Of a stretch of DNA of 64,000 nucleotides, positions 17,073 through 26,490 are shown one piece after another. Numbering within the stretch: position 1 is the stretch's first letter; each line of letters opens with the position of its first letter. The notes beneath the pieces are model-generated. The model made no database searches, was not told the origin of the DNA, and saw only the letters and a list, made by a program, of their open reading frames with translations. Source of the DNA: Bacteroidota bacterium (GTDB lineage: Bacteria; Bacteroidota; Bacteroidia; UBA4408); NCBI GenBank assembly GCA_016718805.1, contig JADKCP010000003.1:310001-374000 (forward strand). Reading direction: 5' to 3'. The translations under genes were made by a program, and so were the position numbers.

Positions 17073-17189
17073 ATGATTCCTTACTTAAAGAACTTTTACG
17101 AAAAAAATAAAAAATATTTTTTAGTTGATTTTGTTATGTACCTGGTTATTATCTTAGGAGTAATAATCTGTATGTTACTTATTATTTAA
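17073..17189 (+). CDS. Possible 38-residue single-span membrane protein
   Basis: ATG 17073 opens a frame of 38 codons ending at TAA 17187-17189. The first 18 residues are charged and aromatic (MIPYLKNFYEKNKKYFLVDF region). The rest is one hydrophobic stretch, MYLVIILGVIICMLLII. It lies just after a TAnnTTTG box and ends two bases before the next gene, a good layout for a translated small gene. No homologue is recognised, so it may be chance. Confidence 0.45.
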   Translation: MIPYLKNFYEKNKKYFLVDFVMYLVIILGVIICMLLII

Positions 17190-17191
17190 TA

Positions 17192-17716
17192 ATGAGAACA
17201 GTTAAGTCAGCAGTTAATTGCATTTGTGCTGGGTTGCTTGTTGTTTTTTGGCTACTGATTTTAGCTTCCTGTGGAAATACAAAACGTGCAACAAAATCAA
17301 CAGAGATAAATGAAACAACCGAACGCGATAAAAAAACAAGTGTACTTTTAAAAGAAGCATTGAAGTACAAAAACACTTCGTATAAATTAGGCGGAACCGA
17401 TTCGCACGGAATGGATTGTTCGGGACTAATGGTTACTTCATTTAAGAAAATTGCAGTTGAATTGCCCCGCACTTCTCGTGAGCAATCGGGCGTTGGCAAA
17501 GAAATTAATAAGTCTGAAGCTGCTGTAGGAGATTTATTATTTTTTGAAACATCCGGTAAGGCAAAAGGAATAAATCATGTTGGACTAATTACAAAAATTG
17601 CTAGCAATGGTCAAGTTACCTTTATCCATTCAACCCTGAAGGCCGGTGTTATTGAAGATACTCTTGATACACCTTACTATCAAAAAAGTTTTGTTAAAAT
17701 TATGCGGGTGTATTAG
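17192..17716 (+). CDS. NlpC/P60 (C40) family cell-wall peptidase lipoprotein
   Basis: A 174-residue exported lipoprotein. The signal peptide is long (LLVVFWLLILAS then Cys). The peptidase domain has the catalytic cysteine in GMDCSGLMVTSF and the catalytic histidine in GINHVGLIT. A further His occurs in TFIHSTLKAG. Such enzymes cut peptide bonds in peptidoglycan stems (often gamma-D-Glu-diaminopimelate). It is convergent with the gene at 17722-18195. Confidence 0.92.
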   Translation: MRTVKSAVNCICAGLLVVFWLLILASCGNTKRATKSTEINETTERDKKTSVLLKEALKYKNTSYKLGGTDSHGMDCSGLMVTSFKKIAVELPRTSREQSGVGKEINKSEAAVGDLLFFETSGKAKGINHVGLITKIASNGQVTFIHSTLKAGVIEDTLDTPYYQKSFVKIMRVY

Positions 17717-17721
17717 AAAAA

Positions 17722-18195
17722 TTATTGGCGATTTTCACGAGGAAGAGCAACAATTTTTTTCACAATCAGGTATTTTCGTTTCCCCCCAATCGTATAACCT
17801 AATAATGCATCTCCTTTGTATTCGCAAGGTATAGCTAGCTGTTTTGCATTTTCAGTAACTTGTTGATTGTTTAATTGAAAAGTACCCGTGGTATATGTAC
17901 TTACAGTAATCACCAAGGTGTCGTTTTTTGAAAACACTGCTCCTCCATTTTTTTTGTTGTAAACAATAACATCATGGTATTCATTCTTAATCCATGATTG
18001 ATCAATTACTAAATTTTCGCTGCTAGCAATTGCAACAATATTAAACACATAGCGAACTCCGGAAGGACTGCCAGCTGCACCACCCGAAAATTGTTGAGAA
18101 CTGGCGGATGAACATTTGAGTTTTTTATCTGTAATGGCAGCATTAACTACCATTACAGATAAAAAGAAAAGAGAAGCAAGTGCTATTTTTTTCAT
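17722..18195 (-). CDS. Secreted protein of unknown function
   Basis: A 157-residue protein with a clear signal peptide, KKIALASLFFLSVMVVNA. The mature part begins AITDKKLKCSSASSQQFSGG and is rich in Ser, Val, Asn and Thr. Two cysteines, in KLKCSS and IPCEYKG, could form a disulfide. No family is recognised. It starts 2 bases after the end of the cyclophilin gene, so the two are likely cotranscribed. Confidence 0.7.
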   Translation of the reverse strand: MKKIALASLFFLSVMVVNAAITDKKLKCSSASSQQFSGGAAGSPSGVRYVFNIVAIASSENLVIDQSWIKNEYHDVIVYNKKNGGAVFSKNDTLVITVSTYTTGTFQLNNQQVTENAKQLAIPCEYKGDALLGYTIGGKRKYLIVKKIVALPRENRQ

Positions 18196-18197
18196 AC

Positions 18198-18635
18198 TTA
18201 ATTTTCGTTGATCGTAATTTTTTCCATTACATCACCCATGCGAATATCGTCAAGTATATCCAATCCATCAACAACTTTTCCAAAGCAGGTGTGATTTCTA
18301 TCAAGGTGTGCGGTATTGTTGCGACTCAATACAATAAAAAACTGTGAACCGCCAGTATCTCTTCCGGCATGAGCCATCGAAAGTACTCCACGATCGTGGT
18401 ATTGATTCCCTCCATCTAATTCACATTTAATTTTGTATCCGGGACCTCCGGTTCCGGTACCTTTAGGACAGCCGCCTTGCACCACAAAATCAGGAATTAC
18501 TCGGTGAAATGTCAAGCCATCATAAAATCCCTTTTTTGCTAAGTCGGTAAAGTTTTTTACTGTGTTGGGTGCATCTTTGTCATAAAACTCAACTTTTAAG
18601 ATACCCTTATTTGTTTTAATTTCGGCTGTTGTCAT
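18198..18635 (-). CDS. Peptidyl-prolyl cis-trans isomerase, cyclophilin type
   Basis: A 145-residue cytoplasmic cyclophilin. I place the start at ATG 18635 (MTTAEIKTNKGILKVEFYD); a longer frame adds 21 residues that do not match the family. Cyclophilin motifs are FHRVIPDFVVQGG with the catalytic Arg, then GTGTGGPG, GGSQFFIVLS and HLDRNHTCFGKVVDG. The enzyme speeds proline isomerisation during folding. Confidence 0.93.
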   Translation of the reverse strand: MTTAEIKTNKGILKVEFYDKDAPNTVKNFTDLAKKGFYDGLTFHRVIPDFVVQGGCPKGTGTGGPGYKIKCELDGGNQYHDRGVLSMAHAGRDTGGSQFFIVLSRNNTAHLDRNHTCFGKVVDGLDILDDIRMGDVMEKITINEN

Positions 18636-18863
18636 AAACTTTTTAGCTTTTAATTTATTATTTAGTCTAAAAAAATTCCCATTCAGAATTTTTTCCAAAA
18701 ATAGACTTTTTTAGCTAACCCTTGCCCAATCAACAAATCACACTTGTTAACTTTTATTAACGATAAGTTTTTTCGATTTAAGCGAATATTTTTTTTGTGT
18801 TCACACTTTAATTAATATTTTAGCCACAGATAAAAAACGACCATTCATCGAATTTAATAAAAA

Positions 18864-19823
18864 TTGAAGAAGCTAAATTTCATAGTATTTTGTTTGCTGG
18901 TACTGAATGTACTTCCAGTTTTAGCAGGAAACAGCAAGGGAGAGCTATCTTCGGTTAGTACCGTTGAGGTTGGGAAGGATACTGTTCCTTTTCGAATTTC
19001 ACCTGATTTTTTAAAAAATAATGACATCGAAAGCTTTGATGACATTGATAATAGCGATAACGACTTTGTTGACGAATCGGCTGCCTATGATCCCAACTTC
19101 GATTACTATGGTATTTGGGATACTATTAGCGTGAATCCATACAAAATGGATTTAACTCAAAAGCCTGACACTACCTTAATTATTTTACAAGATAGGTATC
19201 AATGCGACTACAATCATCCTTATTGCGGTAATATTACCTCTGATTTTGGTCCGAGAAGCCGGGTACGTTATCATTATGGAGTAGATATTAAACTCGAAAC
19301 TGGTGAAGCTGTGCGCTGTTCGTTTGAAGGAACTGTGCGAATTGCTCGTCGTAGTTCCACCTTTGGAAATGTTGTAATGGTGCGACACAAGAATGGGTTG
19401 GAAACTATTTATGCGCATCTTTCGGCCATACATGTTAAAATAGGACAACATGTTGAATCGGGCGAAATACTTGGTTTAGGGGGTAATACAGGTCATTCTT
19501 CAGGAAGTCATTTGCATTACGAAGTACGTTACAAAGGAATGCCCATTAATCCGAATTCAATTATTTCGTTTAGTGAAGGAAGATTAGTGAGAGATAGTAT
19601 TGCCATAGACAAAAGTAATTTTTCCTACATCGTTGATTTTCGCACTAAGTCAAAGTCCTATACAAAATCCGGAAAGCATGGAAAATACTACGTTGTTAAA
19701 AAGGGAGATACACTTGGCAAAATTGCACAACGTAAAAATGTTTCGCTAAAAAAATTGTGCAGACTAAATGGAATTCGCACTACAACAGTGCTCCGGCCTG
19801 GTAAACGCCTTCGATTGGTTTAA
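18864..19823 (+). CDS. M23 metallopeptidase with C-terminal LysM domain
   Basis: A 319-residue exported protein that probably cuts peptidoglycan cross-links or activates an amidase. It uses a TTG start at 18864 that gives a signal peptide, KKLNFIVFCLLVLNVLPVLAG. An acidic segment follows. The M23 domain begins near 120: zinc ligands are in RYHYGVDIKLETG (H-x3-D) and HSSGSHLHYEVRY (HxH). A LysM repeat, YYVVKKGDTLGKIAQRKNVS, ends the protein and would bind glycan. It is divergent from the cyclophilin gene. Confidence 0.92.
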   Translation: MKKLNFIVFCLLVLNVLPVLAGNSKGELSSVSTVEVGKDTVPFRISPDFLKNNDIESFDDIDNSDNDFVDESAAYDPNFDYYGIWDTISVNPYKMDLTQKPDTTLIILQDRYQCDYNHPYCGNITSDFGPRSRVRYHYGVDIKLETGEAVRCSFEGTVRIARRSSTFGNVVMVRHKNGLETIYAHLSAIHVKIGQHVESGEILGLGGNTGHSSGSHLHYEVRYKGMPINPNSIISFSEGRLVRDSIAIDKSNFSYIVDFRTKSKSYTKSGKHGKYYVVKKGDTLGKIAQRKNVSLKKLCRLNGIRTTTVLRPGKRLRLV

Positions 19824-20422
19824 TTTTTCGAGTTCAACTTCTCAAGTTTTTCTTTCGCACTTAATAAGTCGTTTTTAGTATCAATACTGCGTATTGTATC
19901 TTTATTTTTAGGAATTATTTTTAAAGCAGATATTTCTGATAGAAAATGTTGTAAGGCTACTTTTCCTGTTTCAAAATTAGCAGACAACTTGTACAATATC
20001 GGCTGTTCGTAGATTGCAAGTAAAGGTTCATATAGTTTAGCTGCTTCATTATAAAATGCAATTCCATTTACCGATTCATTTCGGTTGTGAAGAAGCAATT
20101 TCAAATCATCAAGCATTAAAAAAGGATAGTCGCAACCTACCAATAAGTAAGAAGCTTCGGGATATTTTTTAGCTGCTGTAAGCAAGGCTGCTATTGGACC
20201 ATAATTTTCAAACTCTGGAGCATCAATTAAAACTGTAATTTCTTTGGGAAAATTGGACATTTGAGTTCTATTGCAAGATACAACCACAGTATCACAAAGT
20301 TTCGACAATAAGTTAAATACATGCAACCATTGGGCTTTCCCATGATACTGTAACATACTTTTGTCAGTACCCATTCGCTCGCTTTTTCCGCCTAAGGCAA
20401 CAATACCAATTATGGGATACAT
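19820..20422 (-). CDS. MobA-like molybdenum cofactor nucleotidyltransferase
   Basis: A 200-residue nucleotidyltransferase. The N-terminus has the signature IVALGGKSERMGTDKSML near residues 7-24, and YLLVGCDYPFLMLDDLKLLL supplies the metal-binding Asp. This pattern fits MobA, which joins GMP to molybdopterin; related MobA-like proteins handle other nucleotides, so the call is not certain. It lies 4 bases after the PPK2 gene. The window's molybdopterin enzyme at 59313 is a possible client. Confidence 0.8.
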   Translation of the reverse strand: MYPIIGIVALGGKSERMGTDKSMLQYHGKAQWLHVFNLLSKLCDTVVVSCNRTQMSNFPKEITVLIDAPEFENYGPIAALLTAAKKYPEASYLLVGCDYPFLMLDDLKLLLHNRNESVNGIAFYNEAAKLYEPLLAIYEQPILYKLSANFETGKVALQHFLSEISALKIIPKNKDTIRSIDTKNDLLSAKEKLEKLNSKN

Positions 20423-20426
20423 GCTG

Positions 20427-21179
20427 TTACTTTTCTTTTTTCAAACCCGGAAATTTCATTTTTAATGCCTCTAAGGTTTCAACAATTTTTTTGGTAATAA
20501 GGTATTCTTTATACCAATTTTGGTCGCTTGGAATTATATTCCATTCTGCACCAGTGGAACAATTTGTAAAAACATCTTCATAGCATTTCATGTATTGGCT
20601 CCAAAGCTTTCGCTCCAAAATATCATTTTCATTGTGTTTCCACATTTTACTTGTATCATTTAACCGTTCATTCAATCTTTGTAATTGCTCCTCTTTTGAT
20701 ACATGTAAATAAAATTTCAACACAATTGTTCCATTATCAACCAGCATTTTTTCGAAATTATTTATTTGTTCGAAGCGTTGACGGATTGTGTTTTCATCAA
20801 CCCATTTATGCACTCGTTGTATTAAAACATCTTCGTAGTGCGAACGATTGAAAATACCCATCATTCCTTTTTCAGGTACTTCCTGATGAATACGCCATAA
20901 GAAATCGTGTTTCAATTCAAGTTCGCTGGGCTTTTTGAAAGCAATAACTTTGCAACCAATTGGATTTACCGGTTCAAAAACATTCTTAATTGCACCATCC
21001 TTTCCGGATGCATCCATTCCTTGTAAAATCACTAACAAAGCATGCTTCCCTTCTGCGTAAAGCAAATTTTGCAAAGCTTCTAATTTGAGCTTTAATTTTA
21101 AGGTTTCCTTTTTAATGTTGTCTTTGCTCAGCTTTTTAGGAGCACGGGTACTGATGGAACTTAATCTTGTTTTTAACAT
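20427..21179 (-). CDS. Polyphosphate kinase 2 (PPK2) family protein
   Basis: A 250-residue single-domain PPK2. Walker A is QGMDASGKDGAIKN near residues 53-66, and the lid/Walker B block is GIFNRSHYEDVLIQRVH. Also typical are NPIGCKVIAFKKPSELEL and the C-terminal ILERKLWSQYMKCYED. PPK2 enzymes transfer phosphate between polyphosphate and nucleotides; the preferred nucleotide cannot be told. It is followed closely by the MobA-like gene. Confidence 0.9.
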   Translation of the reverse strand: MLKTRLSSISTRAPKKLSKDNIKKETLKLKLKLEALQNLLYAEGKHALLVILQGMDASGKDGAIKNVFEPVNPIGCKVIAFKKPSELELKHDFLWRIHQEVPEKGMMGIFNRSHYEDVLIQRVHKWVDENTIRQRFEQINNFEKMLVDNGTIVLKFYLHVSKEEQLQRLNERLNDTSKMWKHNENDILERKLWSQYMKCYEDVFTNCSTGAEWNIIPSDQNWYKEYLITKKIVETLEALKMKFPGLKKEK

Positions 21180-21285
21180 AGCATATACTCTAAATTAATT
21201 CTCCTCTAAGATAGGAAACAAGTAACAACTTTTGTCATTGTTTAATTTAGAAGGAAAGTAACGTTTCTATTAATGCAATCGTTCA

Positions 21286-22740
21286 TTAATCTGCGTTGAA
21301 AAAATCAGCTGTAAAGTTTACCAGGTATAACTTTTCTGATGCTCGTGTAACTGCTGTATATAGCCATCTTAAAAATTCGGCATTTATCATTTCTTCCGTG
21401 ATGTACCCTTGTTCAACAAATACACAAGGCCATTGTCCTCCTTGTGCTTTATGGCAAGTTACTGCATACGCAAATTTTACTTGCAAAGCATTAAAAAAGG
21501 GATCTGCTTTTATTTTTAAAAAGCGTTTCGATTTGTTGGGTTCATTTGAATATTCAGCTGCAACAGATTGATACAATTTATTGTTTTCAGAATAGGTTAA
21601 TGCAGGTGCTTCTGATTGTATTGTGGATAAGAGTAATTTTACATCGAACTCAGAATCGTCAGTGTAATCAAGCATTTTAATGGTAACATCAGCAAAACGA
21701 AACCCATGTTTTTCACTAAATTTTTTGATTCTTTTTATTTGTACAATATCACCGTTTGCAATAAAATCTGCCTTCGCATCTTCGGGCAACCAGTAATAAT
21801 TGTTTTTTACCACCATCAGTAAATCTCCTTCGGCAAGTTCGGTTTCACGCCAAAGAATTTGATTACGAATTTGCTGGTTATAGCCATTGGCGCGTTTGTT
21901 CGAGCGGCAAATCATCATAGTTCCCTCTTCACCGAATTTCCGAAATGCACTTTCCAAATTTTCAATTAATTCATTCCCATTAATGTGTGCTATGTCGTTA
22001 AAGGAATTCAGTGAAAATTTAGGAATGCCTTCTTGCTGCATTTTAATAGCGAAACGCAGTGCAGTTGCATTGGTTAGTATTCCCGACTCTTCTGCTTGTC
22101 GCATCACTTCCGTTAATTCGGTAGCATGAATGGTTACTGGAAATGCATGTTTTAAATAAGTTAAATCTAAGGCCGGACTTTGCTCCAATCCTACAGGAGG
22201 AAGTTGTGCAGTATCGCCAATAAAAAGCAATTTGCAGTTTTTGCCTTGCGCCACATAGCGCATTAAATCATCGAGAAGGCTTTGATTGCCTGAAATTGCT
22301 TCATCTTTTGAACTGTTGCCATCACCAATCATCGAAGCTTCATCAACTATAAAAATGGTTTGCTCATGCTTGTTGGGTTGTAACACAAATAGGGCAGCAC
22401 CTGCTTCCTTATCGACTTTAGGTTTGTAAATTTTTTTGTGAATAGTGAAAGCAGGCTTGCGCGAATAATTGCTTAATACTTTAGCGGCTCTTCCAGTAGG
22501 AGCAAGCAGTACATAGCTTATATTAAAAGTAGGAAGTGTGCTCACCAAAGCTCCAACAATGCTGGTTTTACCGGTACCAGCATATCCTTTCAATAAAAAA
22601 ACGCAATTTTCCTTTTCCGAAAAACAAAATGCAGTAAGTTGTTTTATTAATTTACTTTGTCCCGATGTCGGCTCATGCACGAAATTTTTAAGCATGAGTT
22701 TTTCAAAGTTTTCCCCGTTTGTCATTTTAGAATTCAGCAT
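21286..22740 (-). CDS. RecD-like ATP-dependent DNA helicase (UvrD C-terminal type)
   Basis: A 484-residue superfamily 1 helicase. Walker A is LLKGYAGTGKTSIVGAL near residues 47-63 and Walker B is FIVDEASMIGDG. The later motifs are TCHKAQGGQWPCVFVEQG and YTAVTRASEKLYLVNF, the UvrD-like C-terminal block. The protein resembles stand-alone RecD2/Dda-like helicases rather than a full RecBCD subunit. It probably acts in DNA repair or replication restart. Confidence 0.88.
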   Translation of the reverse strand: MLNSKMTNGENFEKLMLKNFVHEPTSGQSKLIKQLTAFCFSEKENCVFLLKGYAGTGKTSIVGALVSTLPTFNISYVLLAPTGRAAKVLSNYSRKPAFTIHKKIYKPKVDKEAGAALFVLQPNKHEQTIFIVDEASMIGDGNSSKDEAISGNQSLLDDLMRYVAQGKNCKLLFIGDTAQLPPVGLEQSPALDLTYLKHAFPVTIHATELTEVMRQAEESGILTNATALRFAIKMQQEGIPKFSLNSFNDIAHINGNELIENLESAFRKFGEEGTMMICRSNKRANGYNQQIRNQILWRETELAEGDLLMVVKNNYYWLPEDAKADFIANGDIVQIKRIKKFSEKHGFRFADVTIKMLDYTDDSEFDVKLLLSTIQSEAPALTYSENNKLYQSVAAEYSNEPNKSKRFLKIKADPFFNALQVKFAYAVTCHKAQGGQWPCVFVEQGYITEEMINAEFLRWLYTAVTRASEKLYLVNFTADFFNAD

Positions 22741-22852
22741 AATCTAACCTCCGCTTTGCTATGTATAACAAAACGCATTTCAATTTTATTCGTTCTTGTA
22801 AGTAAATCGAATGTAGGTTGAATCATGTTTTTTATTTTGAATAGGGAAAATT

Positions 22853-24124
22853 TTAATTGAGTTGCCTCATAAAATCGACCATGCGCCACACATCTTCAAA
22901 TGAATTGTACAATGGGGCAGGAGCTACCCGAATAACATTCGGTTCACGCCAATCTGATATAACCCCCTTTGCGGTTAGTTGATTAAAATACTCGCGTGCA
23001 TCTCCACCGTGCGCCAAAATGCTCAACTGCGCTCCTCGCTGTTTTTTGTCGCGAGGCGTAATAATTTCTAACTGATAGTTTCCTTTTTTTGCATTTAATT
23101 CGTCCAGCAAAAACTCGAGGTATCCTGTAAGTAAGTCTCTTTTTTTGGTGAGTGCTTCCATTCCTACTTCATCAAATATATCTAAACTTGCTTTACATGC
23201 AGCCATGCTCAAAATAGGAGCATTACTCAATTGCCATCCTTCTGCACCTACAATAGGAACAAAACCCTTTTCCATTTTAAAACGAACTTCCTTTGTATGC
23301 CCCCACCAACCGGCAAAGCGTGGTAAATTTTCATTTTCGTGTTGCTGATGAACAAAGGCACCGGCTACTCCACCTGGACCCGAATTCAAATATTTATAGC
23401 TACACCAACAAGCAAAGTCTACTTTCCAATCGTGTAGTTTTAATACTAAGTTTCCGGCTGCATGAGCTAAATCAAAGCCTACGAAGGCGCCTGCTTGGTG
23501 TCCAGCTTGGGTAATTGCTTCCATATCGAACACTTGCCCGCTATAATAATTTACACCACCAATCAGGATCAATGCTAACTCTTCTTTATTTTTTTCAATG
23601 GTCGCAAGTATATCTTCTTGTCGTATGCAATGCTCGCCTTCACGGGGATGTACTTCAACGATTGCATTTTCAGGTGCAAAGCCATGAAATTTTACCTGAC
23701 TTTCAAGCGCATACTGATCGGAAGGAAAAGCTTTTGCTTCACAAATAATTTTAAAGCGCTTAGCTGTAGGCCTGTAAAAACTTACCATTAATAAATGCAA
23801 ATTAACTGTAAGCTGATTCATCATAACCACTTCGCTGGGTAAAGCACCAACAATTTTTGCAGCCTGATTGGTTAAATTTTCATGATAAGAAACCCAAGGG
23901 AGTTTGGCCATGAAATGACCTTCAACTCCGTAATGTGCCCAATCATCCAGTTCTTGTTTTAAATTGTCAAGCACTGTTTTCGGTTGTAACCCTAGTGAAT
24001 TACCTGTAAAATATAAAAGTGGCTTACCCTCATGATGTGGAAAATGAAAACGATTTCGGTAATTTTTTAATGGGTCAATGCTGTCTTGTTGTTGCGCAAA
24101 TTCGAGCGAGTTGATATAGTTCAT
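22853..24124 (-). CDS. kynU: Kynureninase
   Basis: A 423-residue PLP enzyme that cleaves kynurenine or 3-hydroxykynurenine to (hydroxy)anthranilate and alanine. Evidence: the start SLEFAQQQDSIDPLKNYRNR, then YFTGNSLGLQPKTV, and GFDLAHAAGN, followed by the PLP-lysine region WCSYKYLNSGPGGVAGAFVH. The C-terminus DVWRMVDFMRQL is also typical. In Bacteroidota it may serve NAD synthesis from tryptophan. No other genes of that route are visible. Confidence 0.94.
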   Translation of the reverse strand: MNYINSLEFAQQQDSIDPLKNYRNRFHFPHHEGKPLLYFTGNSLGLQPKTVLDNLKQELDDWAHYGVEGHFMAKLPWVSYHENLTNQAAKIVGALPSEVVMMNQLTVNLHLLMVSFYRPTAKRFKIICEAKAFPSDQYALESQVKFHGFAPENAIVEVHPREGEHCIRQEDILATIEKNKEELALILIGGVNYYSGQVFDMEAITQAGHQAGAFVGFDLAHAAGNLVLKLHDWKVDFACWCSYKYLNSGPGGVAGAFVHQQHENENLPRFAGWWGHTKEVRFKMEKGFVPIVGAEGWQLSNAPILSMAACKASLDIFDEVGMEALTKKRDLLTGYLEFLLDELNAKKGNYQLEIITPRDKKQRGAQLSILAHGGDAREYFNQLTAKGVISDWREPNVIRVAPAPLYNSFEDVWRMVDFMRQLN

Positions 24125-24186
24125 TGTGTAAAAGTTGATGGATGCTGTTAAGCGAATACAGTATAAAATTCAATTGCCTAAAGATA

Positions 24187-24194
24187 TATCTTTG
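24187..24194 (+). promoter_or_regulatory. TAnnTTTG promoter element of hemL
   Basis: TATCTTTG lies 23 bases before the ATG of hemL at 24218. A -33 TTG at the normal distance is not evident. Confidence 0.5.
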
Positions 24195-24217
24195 CCCTCA
24201 ATTTAAAATTTAAAAAT

Positions 24218-25525
24218 ATGAAACGCGATAAATCAGAAGCATTATTTGAAAAGGCAAAAAACTATTTTCCGGGGGGAGTTAATTCACCTGTAAGAGCGTT
24301 TCGATCGGTTGGTGGCACACCTGTATTTATTGAAAAAGGTGATGGTTGCAAGTTGTGGGATGCAGATGGTAATGAATACATTGATTTTTGTTGTTCATGG
24401 GGGCCTTTAATTTTAGGTCATAATAATGCCAAGGTGCGTAATAAAGTAGTTGAAACCATTGCTAACGGGACTTCTTTTGGCGCGCCTACACGATTAGAAA
24501 ATGAATTGGCTGAATTAATATTGAGCAACAATAAGTATATCCAGAAAATACGTTTTGTTAGTTCGGGTACAGAAGCTGTTATGAGCGCTATTCGCCTTGC
24601 AAGAGGCTATACAGGTAGAAACAAGATTTTGAAATTTGAAGGTTGCTATCATGGCCATGTTGATTCCTTGTTGGTAAAGGCAGGTAGTGGTTTAGTTACT
24701 TTTGGAAATTCTTCGTCTGCAGGTATACCTGAATGTTTTGTAAACGAAACCATAGTTGTATCATTAAATAATTTAGCAGCTGTTAAAAGCGCTTTCGCGG
24801 AATTTAAAAATGAAATTGCCTGTGTGATAATTGAGCCGATTCCTGCTAACAATGGACTTTTGCTACAAACCGACGAATTTTTAAAAGAACTTCGAACTGT
24901 GTGCAGTGCCGAAGGAACTTTACTCATTTTCGACGAAGTTATTTCCGGCTTTAGAGTTGGATTTACTGGCGCAGCAGGATATTACGGCATACAACCCGAT
25001 ATTTGTACCTATGGTAAAATTATTGGAGGTGGATTGCCGGTGGGTGCTTATGGAGCAAGTGCCGAAATTATGAGCAATATTTCGCCTGAAGGTAAAGTAT
25101 ATCAGGCGGGTACTTTATCAGGGAATCCGGTAGCCATGAGTGCAGGAATAGCCCAATTGACCGAATGTTTGAAGCCCAATTTTTATGAACAATTAAAAAC
25201 CAAAACTGACGCATTTATTCGTGAAGTTTGTGATTATGCTAAGTCAAAGTCCTACGATTTTAGTATGTATTCAATTGGTTCAATATTTTGGATAGCATTT
25301 AGCAAGGCAGAAGCAATTCGAAGTGCCGATGAAATAGATGCTACCGGTATGGATAAGTTCAGAGTGTTTTATCATGAATTGCTCAAAAGAGGCGTTTATC
25401 TTGGCCCATCCGGGTATGAAGTAGGTTTTGTTTCGGAAGCGCATTCACAAGATGATTTAAGTAAAGCAGCCAAACATTTTTGTGCAGCATTAGACCTTGT
25501 TTTCAGCACGAAATCGGCTAACTGA
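24218..25525 (+). CDS. hemL: Glutamate-1-semialdehyde 2,1-aminomutase
   Basis: A 435-residue PLP enzyme that makes 5-aminolevulinate for tetrapyrrole synthesis. It starts KRDKSEALFEKAKNYFPGGVNSPVR (typical HemL start, shown here in part: FEKAKNYFPGGVNSPVR). FVSSGTEAVMSAIRLARGYT is the phosphate-binding loop and DEVISGFRVG supplies the PLP aspartate. The Schiff-base lysine is K267 in TYGKIIGGGLPVGAYG. It is a single gene here, with a TAnnTTTG promoter, divergent from kynU. Confidence 0.96.
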   Translation: MKRDKSEALFEKAKNYFPGGVNSPVRAFRSVGGTPVFIEKGDGCKLWDADGNEYIDFCCSWGPLILGHNNAKVRNKVVETIANGTSFGAPTRLENELAELILSNNKYIQKIRFVSSGTEAVMSAIRLARGYTGRNKILKFEGCYHGHVDSLLVKAGSGLVTFGNSSSAGIPECFVNETIVVSLNNLAAVKSAFAEFKNEIACVIIEPIPANNGLLLQTDEFLKELRTVCSAEGTLLIFDEVISGFRVGFTGAAGYYGIQPDICTYGKIIGGGLPVGAYGASAEIMSNISPEGKVYQAGTLSGNPVAMSAGIAQLTECLKPNFYEQLKTKTDAFIREVCDYAKSKSYDFSMYSIGSIFWIAFSKAEAIRSADEIDATGMDKFRVFYHELLKRGVYLGPSGYEVGFVSEAHSQDDLSKAAKHFCAALDLVFSTKSAN

Positions 25526-25652
25526 CAACAATCAGTTTTTCGCTTTATTTTATAACAAGTATTTTACGTTCTTTGCGGAAAAATTTAGTAGTGCATTTGG
25601 CTGCATAGTTTTTTAATTTTTAATTCATTTTCTTAATCTTAGCTTTATATAC

Positions 25653-26405
25653 ATGTATTGGATTTTAATAGTAATTTTCTTCGCTCATTGGTTTTTCTCC
25701 TTGTTTTTTCACACCGCTTTTTTGCACCGATTTGGCTCGCATAAAATGTTTACAATGAGTGCTTTTACTGAAAAAGTATTCTATTTTTTTACTTGGTTTT
25801 TTCAGGGATCGTCCTACTTGGTGCCAAGAGCATATGCTGTAATGCACCGTATGCATCACGAATATAGTGATACCAAAAAAGATCCACATTCGCCTATTTT
25901 TTACCGAGATGTTTTTCAAATGATGTGGGAAACGAAAAAAATTTACAACGATTTCAAAACCGGAGCAATTAAACCCGATAATCAGTTTTCTAAAGACTTA
26001 CCTGTTTGGGATAAGATGGACCGCTTTGGCGACCACATGTTAGTACGCATTATTTGGGGAGCAATTTACTTTTCAATTTATGCCTTTGTGATAACTCGAT
26101 ACGATTTATCGTGGTGGTGGTGTGCTTTATTGCCAATACATTTTTTGATGGGTCCAATTCAAGGCGCATTTGTAAATTGGTGTGGACATAAATATGGTTA
26201 CCAAAATTTCGATAACCACGATCATTCCCACAATACAACTCCTTTTGGATTGCTCTTGATGGGTGAATTGTTTCAGAATAATCACCACAAATATCCTTTA
26301 GCACCCAACTTCGCTAAAAAATGGTTTGAGATAGATTTTACTTATCCCATACTTAAATTTTTATCGTGGATAAAGGTGATTCGTTTTGCCGAAGTAAAGG
26401 CTTAA
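25653..26405 (+). CDS. Membrane fatty-acid desaturase
   Basis: A 250-residue integral membrane di-iron desaturase. Histidine boxes are H25-x4-H30 (HRFGSHKMF), H65-x2-HH (HRMHHEYSD), then HDHSHNTTP and NNHHKYP. Hydrophobic segments flank them. This fits the acyl-CoA/acyl-lipid Delta9-type family, which places a double bond in membrane acyl chains. It is shorter than many family members but contains all the boxes. The regiospecificity is not known. Confidence 0.9.
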   Translation: MYWILIVIFFAHWFFSLFFHTAFLHRFGSHKMFTMSAFTEKVFYFFTWFFQGSSYLVPRAYAVMHRMHHEYSDTKKDPHSPIFYRDVFQMMWETKKIYNDFKTGAIKPDNQFSKDLPVWDKMDRFGDHMLVRIIWGAIYFSIYAFVITRYDLSWWWCALLPIHFLMGPIQGAFVNWCGHKYGYQNFDNHDHSHNTTPFGLLLMGELFQNNHHKYPLAPNFAKKWFEIDFTYPILKFLSWIKVIRFAEVKA

Positions 26406-26490
26406 TTGAATAAACATTTTTTCTCTAATTCTTTTTTTCTTCAGGTCTATCCTTCAATTGAGAGTACTTCGAGTTGTGAAAGCTTGTCTT

